Source: Oegoconia quadripuncta (taxonomy: Eukaryota; Arthropoda; Insecta; Lepidoptera; Autostichidae). From it: 64,000 nucleotides of DNA. A program made the position numbers and the translations under genes. Positions 53,345-64,000 of this stretch are shown one piece after another (positions within the stretch are counted from its first letter, which is position 1; each line of letters starts with the position of its first letter). The stretch spans positions 664,413-728,412 of the forward strand of contig OX438751.1 of the NCBI GenBank assembly GCA_949316235.1. The letters run 5' to 3'. The notes under the pieces were generated by a model. The model was not told the DNA's origin. It worked only from the letters and a program-made list of their open reading frames with translations, and searched no databases.

Positions 53345-53620
53345 ATAAATAAATAATAAATAAATATCCTTGACATACACACAGCGCCATCTAGTTCCAC
53401 TTTAAGCAACTATAGGCTTGTGTTGTGGATACCAGATGGTTGATGTACTATATAAATACATATTTGTTTTGTAAATAAATACTTATTATACATGAAAACA
53501 TCCATAACTCGGGTACACATGTCCGTATTCATCACACAAACATATGCCCCTAGCGGGATTCGAACCCGCAACCTTTTGGTATAGTGGTCAGAGTTCCTAA
53601 CCACTACACCAAACAGGTCG
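53345..53620 (-). repeat. SINE-A copy, full length
   Basis: Tail AAATAAAT at 53345, box B GGTTCGAATCC near 53558-53568, head to 53620. Close to the copy at 39871. Confidence 0.85.
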
Positions 53621-53640
53621 TCGTCACAGAAACATAATTT

Positions 53641-53852
53641 CATCGGTATCGTCATCGATAACGTTAGCCAATGAGAAACCGTCAAATTGCCGAGCGAGCG
53701 ATGGGCCAAACCAATCACATGTCAGAACGTAACCGAGGACGATATCGATGAAATTATCTAATAGAACCCTGACATGTGATTGGTTGATTCATCGCTCGCT
53801 CGGCAATTTGACGGCTTCTCATTGGCTAACGTTATCGATGACGATACCGATG
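53641..53852. mobile_element. Foldback element with ~84-bp arms
   Basis: Bases 53641-53725 and 53769-53852 are near-perfect inverted copies ('catcggtatcgtcatcgata' and its complement). Only 43 bp of loop lies between. No coding. Confidence 0.85.
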
Positions 53853-53924
53853 ACGTTACATAATCTAAGAGCCGGTTTTCAATTGGATGGAATCGTTTAG
53901 CAAAAACTGTGACATACAGGCGAG

Positions 53925-54035
53925 GCTTAAAAAGCACTGATTATGTGGCTACTAGAGTGACACAAATCCACCATCGGCCGCGTGGTTGTGGCTCATACCC
54001 TCTCTCAGTGAGAGGAGACTGTACCCCAAGGTATA
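53925..54035 (+). repeat. 5S-headed SINE body
   Basis: 'ggcttaaaaagcactgatta', 'gacacaaatccaccatcggc' and 'gagaggagactgtaccccaa'. The head is lost. Confidence 0.5.
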
Positions 54036-54990
54036 TTAGAGGGGAGGAAAAGATCGCAAAACTTTTTTCACGAAGGTGAATGTGAAGAAAAGTGCACTCG
54101 GCATGTAATACTTTTTTTTTACATTTTTATACTATTTTGGTGATAATTATACACGGTGTCGCTTTTCTTATGGATCAAACGAAAATTATCGATAGAGGCC
54201 TCCATGGACTATCCGATAGACTCCCATATTATGTTCAGCGAAAGTTGATAGTTTTTGAGAAAATCGTATTTTAATATTTTTTTTAACGTTAAGTGCATTT
54301 GAAAGAGATGCATATAGGCGTCGTTAATTGGCGCAGTACTGAATTATCATGTCATGTGGCATTTCATATTATAACTTGACCAGTGATTCATGGCATCTTA
54401 TTTGGGTATCACGTCAAATATAGGTACAAACCTTAATAAAAAGATATATTTTCTTTGAAATCTACCTATCGCCGTCTCCATTCATGCTACGGCGTCAATC
54501 GTGCGAATGCGAGCCGTCCCTCGTGACCCATCGCCTGACTCACGCGGAAAAACAACCGACCTTATTTATGTTTGTTTGTGCCCAGATAAAAGTGTACAAA
54601 TATTATCGTAGGGGAGCATTCGGATTGGGAGTCTCGCTAAGTCGAACGCGTGATGCTTGAAATAGTAGATTGTATTGCAAGGGAGCAAAACGGTATTTTT
54701 ATATCGAAGCGCTATTTTGAATATAGAGTGAAGAACGGGATATTCATTGTTTATCTGCCCTTTATCAAGTTTCTTGGAAAGACTTCGCTCTCATACTTAT
54801 TAATTGTGACAATTTTATAATTTTATTCTCTGTTACTGTTATTATTTAGCTTCGAATATCAAACGCGAAGTATCGAGCATACATTAGTATAAAATGAAAA
54901 TTAAAAAAAAACACGAGAAAACAAATGATTACATCATCTATATTGACGAAACCAACTATGTTAAAAGATTCTTCGGAACGGATTTACCTA
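54036..54990. other. Unassigned
   Basis: No supported gene. Confidence 0.3.
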
Positions 54991-55301
54991 TTTTTTTTAT
55001 GCCCAACGGATTCGTACTTGACCTCAATCACACCTAATGTTAAGTGAAGATGAAGTCGAAGGTGGAAGCGTACTGACCCGGAAACTCCAATACATTTGTG
55101 GGACTGGACCACAACAATGCTATAAACATTGCTGTGTGACGGCAGATTTAGATGAGATGGTGGTAGCTAGCCAGGCGGACATTTAAAATGCCTTACCACC
55201 AACCAAACCGAGTACTTAAACATGTACCCCGCTGGGGATCGACCCCGCGACCTAGAAGTCGTAAACACAATGTTGTGTACATTGAGCCACGGAGGCGGTT
55301 A
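54991..55301 (-). repeat. SINE-B copy
   Basis: Tail at 54991, head to 55301, with a small deletion. Box B altered to GGGTCGATCCC. Confidence 0.8.
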
Positions 55302-55403
55302 ACCTATTTTCAAAAACATAGCTAAGAGCCTTAGTCCAGTAAGGATACACTTTTAACTTCCTATAATCTTAAAGGCTGTGATTTTTTGCACATTAATAAA
55401 GTA

Positions 55404-55630
55404 CCTGTCTGTTCGGATGTACACCAACTAAACTAAACCAAACCAAGCCAAGCCAAGCCAAGCCAAGCCAAGCCAAGCCAAGCCAAGCCAAGCCAAACCA
55501 AACCAAACCAAACTAAACTAAAACCAGTTTTGGAGTGGTGCTGTTCCAGGGAGAAAGGAACAGTACTACTTTAAAAACTGGTTTTAGCTTCGTTTAGTTT
55601 AGTTGGTGTACATTCGAATCGACACCATTG
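55404..55630. mobile_element. Foldback MITE, family M, copy 3, expanded
   Basis: Same arms as copies 1 and 2, but the left arm contains a (CCAAG)/(CCAAA) array at 55436-55512. Confidence 0.8.
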
Positions 55631-55741
55631 TAGATTTTATAATACCTAAAGCAAGCTACAAAATCATTCAACAAACAATCAGGAATTTTAAAATTATAGG
55701 AAGTTATATCACAAAAATTGCATATTTTTACTGGACTAACT

Positions 55742-55857
55742 TTAAAGGCCGGCAACGCATCTGTGACCCTTTTGGTGTTACGGGTGCCCATGGGCGGCGG
55801 TGATTGCTTTCCATCAGGTGACCCGCATGCTCGTTTGCCGCCCTCTCATATAAAAAA
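55742..55857 (+). mobile_element. LINE 3' tail (family of 2993-3540)
   Basis: 'aaaggccggcaacgcatctg' to an A run. Confidence 0.7.
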
Positions 55858-55889
55858 AAACTTTATATTATATTTACAAACTGGGCCCC

Positions 55890-56790
55890 AGAGTGTCTTA
55901 GGAATAAATTTAAAGAAATTAATATATTAACATTAGCATCGCAATATGTTTACGAAAAATTTATATATGTTAGAAAAACTCTAGAATCTTTTAAGAAAAA
56001 TAGTAATATACATAATGTTAATACCAGATATAAAAATAAACTTGCTGTTCATGTCAGCCGTTTACACAAAGTCACTAAACTTCAAACTTCAAACTTCAAG
56101 CATTTATTTCAACGTAAGATACATGATATCAGTTGTTGAATGTCAATTTAAATCTACTGGAAATAAAAAAAGTTTATTGCATTTATCTGTCAGTCGGTAT
56201 GTCCAAGCTACTACCGCTTCGGAAAAGGAATTCATCTGTGGGAAAAGAAGCGGCGCAAGAAACCCACAGGATCATTGTTGTTCTTTTTTTTTTAAATAAA
56301 GTATATAACTAATACAATTTTATAATTTTGGGGAGCTGGTCGAAGTACACCAAGCGTGTTTGTCATTCATGTAGTCACTAATTTTATAATAACCCTTTTT
56401 TGCTAATGTTATTTTGACATAATCTTTAAATTTTTTCTCTCTACTAAGTCATTTAAGGGGCAATGTATACGTTTTTATAATAGGGTTCCAGTGGACATAA
56501 AAAATTTACCTTTAATAAAATTCAAAACCATCATAAAACAGACATTATGTACCAAAGGCTACTATAAAATTTCTGACTATCTGGATGATAAGCAAGCATG
56601 GACATATAATTGTAACCCAGACTTATTTAAAAGAGCAACCCTTGAGTTTCTTGCTCGTTCTTCTCTGGGGAATCAGCTTTGGGAATGAGCAATAATGTCA
56701 AAAACTTTAATAATAAGATAAAAAATGTGACGTTTTCAAGTGATAATTTTTATCCTACGAGATAAATATTTTTTTGATTTGGTTTGATTT
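55890..56790 (+). pseudogene. LINE-3 C-terminal remnant, split by LINE-2
   Basis: The left part (55890-56082) and right part (56445-56690) give 'YEKFIYVRKTLESFKKNSNI'-like and 'FKTIIKQTLCTKGYYKISDY' with 'LDDKQAW'. The 3' UTR ends 'cgagataaatatttttttga'. Confidence 0.75.
56083..56440 (-). mobile_element. LINE-2 3' UTR inserted in LINE-3
   Basis: Minus-strand copy of the 3' UTR seen at 23090-23345, beginning with AACTTCAA tail units and ending at 'tctttaaattttttctct'. 'actaa(a/g)' at both edges may be target duplication. Confidence 0.75.
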
Positions 56791-57686
56791 TGATTGGGTT
56801 TCTGACAAAAAGTATCGATACTTTTTCCGTGTCTACAAATTACTACTCCGACAACAAATGACAATGACATTACGCAATCCACGCGAGCTATCTCAAAAAT
56901 TTTCTCTCCATTCACGGCCTGCGTATTCCCCCGTATCAAAGACTGCCATATTTCAGTGGCAATCTTATGAAATTTCGCGTGGAGTATTACTTCAAGTGGA
57001 GGTGTGTTCACAATTTTTCCTTCCCGTCTCCCAAATGGGGTATTTCATAAATTCCCGGCCCCCTCAGCGGTGAAATATCGTGTAATTCCACTGTTATGAA
57101 ATCACTCTGATGTATCGTTCCAATCCGCACGCTTTGGGGACAGTTACGGTGTTTATGACAGCGCTGTTTAACGTGTTGTTATGATTGGGTGAGAGTTCAG
57201 GTGGCCTTCAGAAAGTTTTCATTTTAAAACTGTCCTACACAAAGCTGTTCAATGTTCAATGATATCTCTAACCACTTCATTTGGGATAAAAGTCGTGAGA
57301 GTATGTATACGGGGTGGAAACGTTAAGCATATTTTATATAAATATAATTATTATATATTGTATATTTTCACATTTCATGTAATAATAATATGTGTGTCGC
57401 TAAATTGGTCAAATAAACGATTCTTATTCTTGTTCTTGTTCTTATTCTTAAGTGTGTCCAGACGATTATTTCGTAAATAAAGATATTGCAAAACTGTAAA
57501 GTGATATGGAATCTGCATCGCTTAATGCATAAAATGACAAAAAATATTGAAAGATATACAAACGGCCGAATTGCGAACCTCCTTCTTTTTGAAGGCAGTT
57601 AAAAAAGAAATAGACATATGCTCAGAAATTATAATAATAATAATAAATTTGTTTATACTTTGGCAACTGTCATACATTTACTTATG
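56791..57686. other. Unassigned
   Basis: The piece at 57272-57300 ('tcatttgggataaaagtcgt') resembles an RTE-type tail. (TTCTTA/TTCTTG) repeats at 57418-57452. No gene. Confidence 0.35.
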
Positions 57687-57830
57687 ACTTGACCGATTTC
57701 GAAGTGCATGGTGTCGTTAGATTCGTCTTGATATCTGGAATGTTATACGATACATTTTATGGGAAAAATCCAACATGTAGTCTGCAAAATACAGAATATG
57801 CTGTTGGGTTTCAAATGTTTAATTAGTTAT
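57687..57830 (+). repeat. Repeat X fragment
   Basis: 'gaccgatttcgaagtgcatg' to 'aatatgctgttgggtttcaa'. Confidence 0.65.
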
Positions 57831-58883
57831 TCTATTACTTCAAATCTTTTTAACAATGTTATTTTAGTAGAAACAGCACAGTACTGCACAGCATAACGAC
57901 TTAAAAACACCTGTAATATGAACTCAAGTACGATAGTATATGTGACTGTTTGTCGAAAACTTAGACCCGCTGCATAATGTAAAACGACTCAGGTATATGC
58001 GGTCTCCTTTATGTCGTAGGCTAATTGTAAAATCCGTCAATTTTAAAACTATTCCTTTTAGTCTTATAATTTTGACGATGAGGAGAAATCTTAAAAAGAA
58101 ACCCCGACCACGGAGAAAGAGACTGAGTTGTGACGGCTTTCAAACCCCCTCGGTTATTATTTCTGGCACTGAAACGTGATCTCTGATTATTAATCTCTTA
58201 AGAAAACTTAATAATTACTATTACATGTCGACCCTACCAGTGTTCTTTGCGCAGCGCTGTGCATTGCATTAATAGAATTATGAAAATATTTAAATGTCCC
58301 AAAAAAAGCAGCAATGGAGAGGGCGATGCGTGTTGTTTCCTTCGAGATCGAATTAGGAACGAAGAAATTGGTATAGAAGGGCGATACTCACCGAAATAGT
58401 CCAACGAATTTATAAGTTGAGGTAGCAGTGTATGAACTGAAGGCCGTTGGGGCATAAAACTTCTAGAATGGAGACCATGAATCGGTAAGAGCACCATAAG
58501 ACGTTCACGTTCAAGGTGTATGTTTCTGTTTTATAGGGATGCTCATGTTCACTAGTCGATGTCCTGTGGCTGATACGAGGATGAAAACCACGCCCGGTGG
58601 TTCTTCTCAGCGCTTATCGGGGAACGGGCTGACGATTTCGCCAAGCTATCAGAGCACCAGTCGACTTTAGCGTGACAAAATACGACGTATCACTGCCATT
58701 CATGGGATCGCCACAACCCTCGCCAAAAAGGTAGGCCAGAGCCCTCACTCTAATTGCCAAATGACTGGGCACCACTGCATAGAGGCATTGTTGAGAAGTC
58801 AGAACTAGAGTGTCAGGCAGGCGTCACTCGATTGCCAAGTTCAACGTTATGTGACTACTTTCGTATCTAGTCTACACTTAATT
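57831..58883. other. Unassigned
   Basis: About 1 kb without a recognised gene or repeat; the 87-residue minus frame at 58234-58497 is unsupported. Confidence 0.3.
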
Positions 58884-59218
58884 AAACCGCGGCTCAATGT
58901 AAAAAACATTGGGTTCATGATTCGGAGGTCGCGGGTTCGATCCCTAGCGGGGTACATGTTTAAGTACTCGGTTTGGTTGGTGGTAGGGCATTTTAAATGT
59001 CGCCTGGCTAGCTACCACCATCTTATCTAAATCTGCCGCCAAGCAGCAATGTTAATAGCATTGTTGTGTTCCGGTTGACAGAGATAAGATAGCCAGTCCC
59101 CCAAATGTGTTGGGGTTTCCGGGTCAGTACGCTTCCACCTTCGACCTCATCTTCACTTAACATCAGGTGTGATTGAGCTCAAGTACCAACCCGTTATGCA
59201 CAAAAAAAAAACAAAAAA
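58884..59218 (+). repeat. SINE-B copy next to the LINE
   Basis: Head 'aaaccgcggctcaatgtaaa' (a few bases missing), box B GGTTCGATCCC near 58935-58945, A-rich tail. It ends about 90 bp before the LINE reading frame. Confidence 0.8.
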
Positions 59219-62200
59219 AAATAATTGCCCATTGCACATTCCACCATCACTTTTCCATTTTCTGAGACATCCAAAACTACAGAATAACACAACAATGTTG
59301 TTTAAAAATGAATCAAGTAAAGGTAATGATAAGCATCAAGACCATGACGAACCTCACCAGAAGGTTGATTTGCGGGCTCAGTCAAAAACTACACAGTTTT
59401 TTCGTAGATACTCAGTATGAAGCCAGAATCGGTATTCTACATCAAAATATTGCAGGCGCATTGAACAAGCAAGACGAGTTAAATATAGCGGTAAATGAGT
59501 TAAACCACAGGGGTGTTTATATAGATGCGATATGTTTATGCGAGACAAATATGATGCGTGGAACAGAGTGTAATTTGAAGATTCAAAATTTTAATGTTGC
59601 TGCTTACTATTCTCGAAAATGCTCAAAAAGAGGCGGGGTAGCAATATTGCTCCACAAAGCCATCGAGTACAAGACTATTACAGAGACTGAGGCCTTATCA
59701 CGAACTTACATTTTCGAATGTTGCGGGGTTGAACTAGTAAAGTATGGAATAGTCATAATCTGTATTTATACCAACAAAACACCAACATCATCAACCTCAA
59801 TTTTCTTTGAGCAACTGGATGAACTTCTAAGCATGAGAGGTATAAGTAAAAGGAAAAAAATCGTGCTTTGTGGTGACCTGAATATAGACCTCATGAGGGA
59901 CTCCAACATTTCCAAAGAACTGAAACGAATATTAGAAATATACAATATAAAGCAGATGATACACGAACCAACGCGCATTACGGAAACAACCGCAACATGC
60001 ATAGACCACATCGCGAGCAATGTAGAAAACGGAAATGCTGAAATACATAACATGGGATTGTCTGACCACACAGCTCAGACATTCCAAGTTCCTATCAAGA
60101 AGCGACTCCCAGTGCCAATTAAGTGGTGGTATGAACACGCTAGAGACTATAGTGAAGTAAATCGAATTAAGTTTATTAACTATTTATCAAATTTATCATT
60201 TGAAGATGTATATGCCTCGAGCAATCCAATACTATCATTTAACGCTTTTTATGATCTATTTTCATTATTTTATTACTTATGTTTTCCAGTTGTTAAAGTA
60301 AAGAAATCAAGTAAAAAACAAAATCCAAATTGTTTAAGCAAAGGTCTTCAAAATTGTTGTGCCAAAAAAAGGCAATTATATTTAGATGCACGTAGTAAAA
60401 AAGGCAGTGTAAAGGTATATAGATGCTATTCACGTGTGCTTAAGCGATGTATAATCTCATATAGAAAGAAAGCTAATTATAAATATATAAATAAAGCAAG
60501 TAATAAGTGTAGAGCAGTATGGAAAGTAATTAAAACCTATACTACATCAGAAGCAAATAATAAGTGTATTGACAAAATATTTGTCAATAATACTGAAGTA
60601 GACGATCCTAGAATTATTGTAGATTCATTTAATCACTATTTTAAAAACATAATTAGCGAAAACGTAGACACACATGTGGGACTATCGGGTATAAATGAGT
60701 ATATAAATAGCGTCGAAAAGACCATATTTCTGATCCCCATAAGCATTAATGAAACAAAAAAAATAATCAGGTCTTTAAAAAACTCAAAGGCTGTAGGATA
60801 CGATGACATACGAACCGATATAATCAAATTGAGTTCTGATATCATTGCTGGTCCTCTAACTCATACTATTAATCTGTCGCTAATCCAGGGTATTTTTCCA
60901 GATGCATTAAAGAAATCTATTGTAAAACCTTTATTTAAAAAAGGAGAAAGATCGCTAATGGAAAATTACAGACCAGTTACTTTAGTACCAACTTTTGCAA
61001 AAATTTATGAAAAGGTAATGTACATCAAACTAATTAATTTCCTTGAAAAAAACAGTTTGTTAAAAGATGAGCAAAACGGATTCAGACAAGGCAAAAGTAC
61101 GACTTTAGCTAGTTTTAAATTAATCAAAGAAATAGTAAACTGTATTGAAATGAAAATACCGGTCACAATACTATTTATGGACATGAGCAGAGCATTTGAT
61201 TTTGTTTGTCATGATCGTTTACTTAGAAAGCTCTACATGTCCGGCATACGTGGCCCAGCATATGAATGGGTGAAATCATACTTGCTTAATAGGACACAAT
61301 GTGTGACAACCCAAAAATACTGCCCGAAGAGTCAAATTGTAGATGTTATTCAGTCATCTTATTTAAATATTGACTACGGCGTCCCACAAGGCAGTATATT
61401 AGGACCCTTGTTGTTCTTGGTTTATATTAATGACTTGCCCAATGCTTTGACTCAGCAATGTCTTTTGTTTGCCGATGATACCACGATAATAATTAAAGGG
61501 GATAACTTGTCAACTTACAATGAAAAGGTAAATGGAGCATTATCACAAACAATACATTGGTTAATCATGAACGGTTTAAAAGTTAATTATAAGAAAACTA
61601 AGTTCATGCAATTTCACACTCAACAGAGAACACCACAGGAAATTAACGTGAGCTATGGAAGTAATTCAATCGAAGAAGTAAAACAAATAAAGTTTCTGGG
61701 TCTAGTGTTAGATTGTTTTTGTGGTTGGAAAGATCACATAGACCATATATGTACAAAACTGAATAGATTTGTATATGCTTTAAGAAAAGTAAGCCAAACA
61801 GTGTCCCTACAAGGTGCCATTACAGCCTACAATGGATATGTGCACTCGGTCTTGCGGTATGGGATAGTTATATGGGGAAATTCTACTGATATTGACAAAG
61901 CATTCATAATGCAAAAACGTTGCATGAGAGCTATATTCGGTTTGAAACAAATTGAGAGTTGCCAACCTTACTTTAGGGAATATAATATACTGACACTATC
62001 ATGTCTATATATTTTAGAAGCTTGTATATTCGTTCACAAATTTGGGAACTTATTTCAACAAAAGAAGTTAGTGCTGCATAACAGAGAGCTACGTTCACAA
62101 TATTCCAATCAACTTTATAAGCCTCCTGCAAAACTAACACTTACACACAAAAATTGTTTTATGATGTGTATAACATTATATAATAAATTACCACAGTTTC

Positions 62201-62625
62201 TAAAAAACGAGAAACTTAATACATTTAAGAGAGGATTAAAGTCGTGGCTCTGTGATCGGTGTTTTTATAGCGTGGCTGAATTTCTTGACTATAAATAGTG
62301 GGCACTCTGTTTGATAGTTATTTGTTTGAGTGATATAAATATCTTATTAATTGAATTTGAATGAATTGAATGTTATAATTTTTAATTTGCTTGTATTTTG
62401 ACATCAGAAGTTGACCGAATATTCCGTTTTTATTGACAAAAATGTGTTTAAATATTATGTTTTATTGACAATTTCATTTTTAAGCACTATAATGTATGTG
62501 CACCTGAAAAGGTAGGGTTTGGCGATACCATTTTACTGATTGCAAAAAATCTGCAAATTTGTAACCCAAACTTACATGCAATAAATTCATTTCATTTCAT
62601 TTCATTTCATTTTCAAAGGATACAA
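59219..62625 (+). mobile_element. Non-LTR retrotransposon, probably near full length for ORF2
   Basis: The coding frame is followed by about 280 bp of 3' UTR and a (CATTT)n tail at 62586-62612, the target-primed end. No ORF1 (gag-like) lies upstream; SINE-B DNA abuts it at 59218. The copy is thus either 5'-truncated just before ORF2 or of a type without ORF1. Confidence 0.8.
59308..62298 (+). CDS. LINE ORF2-type protein: endonuclease and reverse transcriptase
   Basis: A 996-residue uninterrupted frame. Residues about 40-262 form an apurinic-like endonuclease: N47 (HQN), E79 (CETN), the GDLNID motif at 189-194 and SDH at 252-254. The RT follows at about 530-790: 'ENYRPVTLV', D625 (FMDMSRAFD), 'YGVPQGSILGPLLFLVYIND' at 690-709, and FADD at 721-724 with both catalytic aspartates. 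The C-terminal region ends 'FYSVAEFLDYK', like many Jockey/CR1-like LINEs. No RNase H is seen. The start is uncertain: the endonuclease begins near residue 38, and the first ~37 residues overlap another short frame (to 59420). All key residues are present, so the protein may be active. Confidence 0.9.
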   Translation: MNQVKVMISIKTMTNLTRRLICGLSQKLHSFFVDTQYEARIGILHQNIAGALNKQDELNIAVNELNHRGVYIDAICLCETNMMRGTECNLKIQNFNVAAYYSRKCSKRGGVAILLHKAIEYKTITETEALSRTYIFECCGVELVKYGIVIICIYTNKTPTSSTSIFFEQLDELLSMRGISKRKKIVLCGDLNIDLMRDSNISKELKRILEIYNIKQMIHEPTRITETTATCIDHIASNVENGNAEIHNMGLSDHTAQTFQVPIKKRLPVPIKWWYEHARDYSEVNRIKFINYLSNLSFEDVYASSNPILSFNAFYDLFSLFYYLCFPVVKVKKSSKKQNPNCLSKGLQNCCAKKRQLYLDARSKKGSVKVYRCYSRVLKRCIISYRKKANYKYINKASNKCRAVWKVIKTYTTSEANNKCIDKIFVNNTEVDDPRIIVDSFNHYFKNIISENVDTHVGLSGINEYINSVEKTIFLIPISINETKKIIRSLKNSKAVGYDDIRTDIIKLSSDIIAGPLTHTINLSLIQGIFPDALKKSIVKPLFKKGERSLMENYRPVTLVPTFAKIYEKVMYIKLINFLEKNSLLKDEQNGFRQGKSTTLASFKLIKEIVNCIEMKIPVTILFMDMSRAFDFVCHDRLLRKLYMSGIRGPAYEWVKSYLLNRTQCVTTQKYCPKSQIVDVIQSSYLNIDYGVPQGSILGPLLFLVYINDLPNALTQQCLLFADDTTIIIKGDNLSTYNEKVNGALSQTIHWLIMNGLKVNYKKTKFMQFHTQQRTPQEINVSYGSNSIEEVKQIKFLGLVLDCFCGWKDHIDHICTKLNRFVYALRKVSQTVSLQGAITAYNGYVHSVLRYGIVIWGNSTDIDKAFIMQKRCMRAIFGLKQIESCQPYFREYNILTLSCLYILEACIFVHKFGNLFQQKKLVLHNRELRSQYSNQLYKPPAKLTLTHKNCFMMCITLYNKLPQFLKNEKLNTFKRGLKSWLCDRCFYSVAEFLDYK

Positions 62626-62814
62626 TATCAAATATCCAATGCGGACTTATCTGCCTGTCAAACTAATAGTGTATTATTATGTATATATTATGTATGTGTG
62701 TTTGTATATATGTATTCAATTAACGTATGTATTTATATGGGTGATTTATTTATTTTATTAAAATTAGTTTATCGTGCACGCTACCTACATGTCATGTGCA
62801 TAATGTTTCCTAAC
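62626..62814. other. Unassigned AT-rich sequence
   Basis: Contains TATATTATGTATGTGTG runs; nothing supported. Confidence 0.3.
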
Positions 62815-62950
62815 CCAAAGGTTGCCTGGAAGAGATCGCTTTTAGTGATAAGGCCGCCAAATTGTACTATCCCCTTTTTCTTATTTCTTTTTATGCTTCT
62901 TATTGTTGTACAATAAAGAATATTTTGTTTGTTTGTTTGTTTGTTTGTCT
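62815..62950 (+). mobile_element. LINE 3' tail with (GTTT)n
   Basis: 'ggttgcctggaagagatcgc' and 'gtgataaggccgccaaattg', ending in GTTTGTTTGTTT at 62925-62948. Confidence 0.65.
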
Positions 62951-63742
62951 ATCATCGGCGGGACGCCTTACAACAAAGACATCTGAATACCTTCGTTCTT
63001 TTTGAAGTGCTATCGATAGGATTTGTATATTTCGAAGGCACTATTTGGGCATAGATTTTTTGATACAAATTAAATATAAAATAGCGTTCCAAAATTAGGT
63101 GACGTCAGATAACTCACAAAAAAATTTAAGCTCTAATTTTCTAATTCCGGCACAATTTTTTGACATTACAATATAGTTTAATTACACTGTGAGGATTCTA
63201 CCATCAGATGTGTGATCTTTTGATCATTTTAAAATGAATTCTACTCACTGAGTCTATCTGACAATCGAAGAACTTCTTCTTCTTCGATGACAACAAAATC
63301 AAATTCTTGTGGACCCTCATGTGGCCACGCGTACAGCATTATCCGTGACATCGTAGAGGTCCTGTTATAAGTGTCGGCACACACATGGAAGCATAGAAAA
63401 TGCCCCCTAGCTTGTGGTGTTTTCGTCCGTGTCGTCGTACAACTGAAAAGTAGCGATGATGTTTCACGTTTTTGGGCACTTCATTAATCGGCAGATTTCA
63501 CAATTAACCCAAGACATTTACATAACATCGCTGAACGTGTCGGAACAACTTCCTGCTCTTATTCAACTGCTTTTAGTGCTTCAACACTGCAAGTTTTGAC
63601 TTCGTGGGGTAAAGACAAAGGCTGTTGTGGGGGAAAACTTTATTCTTGAGTATAAATATAGGTACTTAATTGAGATAATTATGTCTAGAACTTCTTGTGT
63701 GAAAACTAGGCACCAATAGTTTGTTAGGTGGTTTCGGAAAAT
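62951..63742. other. Unassigned
   Basis: No recognised gene. 'ttcgttctttttgaag' at 62991-63006 resembles the repeat at 8465-8690. Confidence 0.3.
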
Positions 63743-63806
63743 TGATTTCCAGCGGGGCACATGTTTAGTCAACTCGGTTTAGTTGATGGTAGGACATTAC
63801 ATTAGT
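63743..63806 (+). repeat. SINE-B fragment
   Basis: 'ttccagcggggcacatgttt' then 'actcggtttagttgatggta', a diverged piece just after box B. Confidence 0.5.
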
Positions 63807-63817
63807 GAACCGTGTAA

Positions 63818-64000
63818 AGCAAGATAAGATTAGATGAGGTGAGGTAAGGTGAGGTGAGGTGGGGTGGGGTGGGGTGGGATGGGATGGGATGGGATGGGAT
63901 CGGATCGGACCGGATCGGATGAGATAAGATAAGATGAGATAAGATGAGATGAGATAAGATAAGATAAGATAAGATAAGATAAGATAAGATAAGATAAGAT
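63818..64000. repeat. Drifting pentamer array (GATAA/GGTGA/GGGAT/GGATC)
   Basis: Five-bp units that change by steps: GGTGA, then GGGGT, GGGAT, GGATC, then GATGA and GATAA, continuing past the window end. Confidence 0.9.

Overview
The window looks like repeat-dense, AT-rich DNA from an insect, most probably a moth or butterfly. I base that on the repeat types: tRNA-headed SINEs of kinds I associate with Lepidoptera, LINE 3' tails with the same flavour, and a BEL/Pao retrotransposon. No host protein-coding gene, functional tRNA or rRNA gene, CRISPR array or bacterial-style operon could be supported. Everything that codes for a recognisable protein belongs to a transposable element.

Only two reading frames are long and clean. 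The first, at 18.2-20.4 kb, is the RNase H, integrase and C-terminal part of a BEL/Pao polyprotein. It lies between two identical 143-bp LTRs, with gag, protease and reverse transcriptase missing. The second, at 59.3-62.3 kb, is a 996-residue LINE protein with an endonuclease and a reverse transcriptase. Other retrotransposon coding pieces are broken C-terminal ends of LINEs at 3.0-3.5, 6.1-6.7, 22.6-23.0, 28.0-28.4, 32.6-33.0, 34.0-35.3, 38.5-39.8, 44.5-44.7, 46.4-46.7, 52.1-52.3 and 55.9-56.7 kb. Most have 3' untranslated tails and short tandem-repeat ends.

Three SINE groups fill much of the rest. SINE-A has a TGGTGTAGTGG/GGTTCGAATCC head. SINE-B has a TGGCTCAATGT/GGTTCGATCCC head and about 19 complete or partial copies. 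The third is a SINE whose head derives from 5S rRNA. Inverted-repeat (foldback/MITE-like) elements occur at 2.4, 5.4, 6.4, 11.6, 12.8-14.1 (two nested), 25.4, 32.2, 43.0, 53.7 and 55.5 kb. Tandem arrays lie at 9.8-10.3, 37.8-38.0, 40.2-41.6, 48.8-49.0 and 63.8-64.0 kb.

The layout is strongly nested. SINEs sit inside SINEs, LINEs inside LINEs, a MITE inside a LINE coding region, and the BEL element inside another repeat. Several insertions can be ordered in time from these interruptions. The points most worth a second look are the internally deleted BEL element and its odd target site, an 87-bp templated copy 301 bp from its source, a perfect 416-bp direct duplication, and a foldback with perfect 97-bp arms inside a larger inverted-repeat element. 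I did not find a convincing new multi-gene system.
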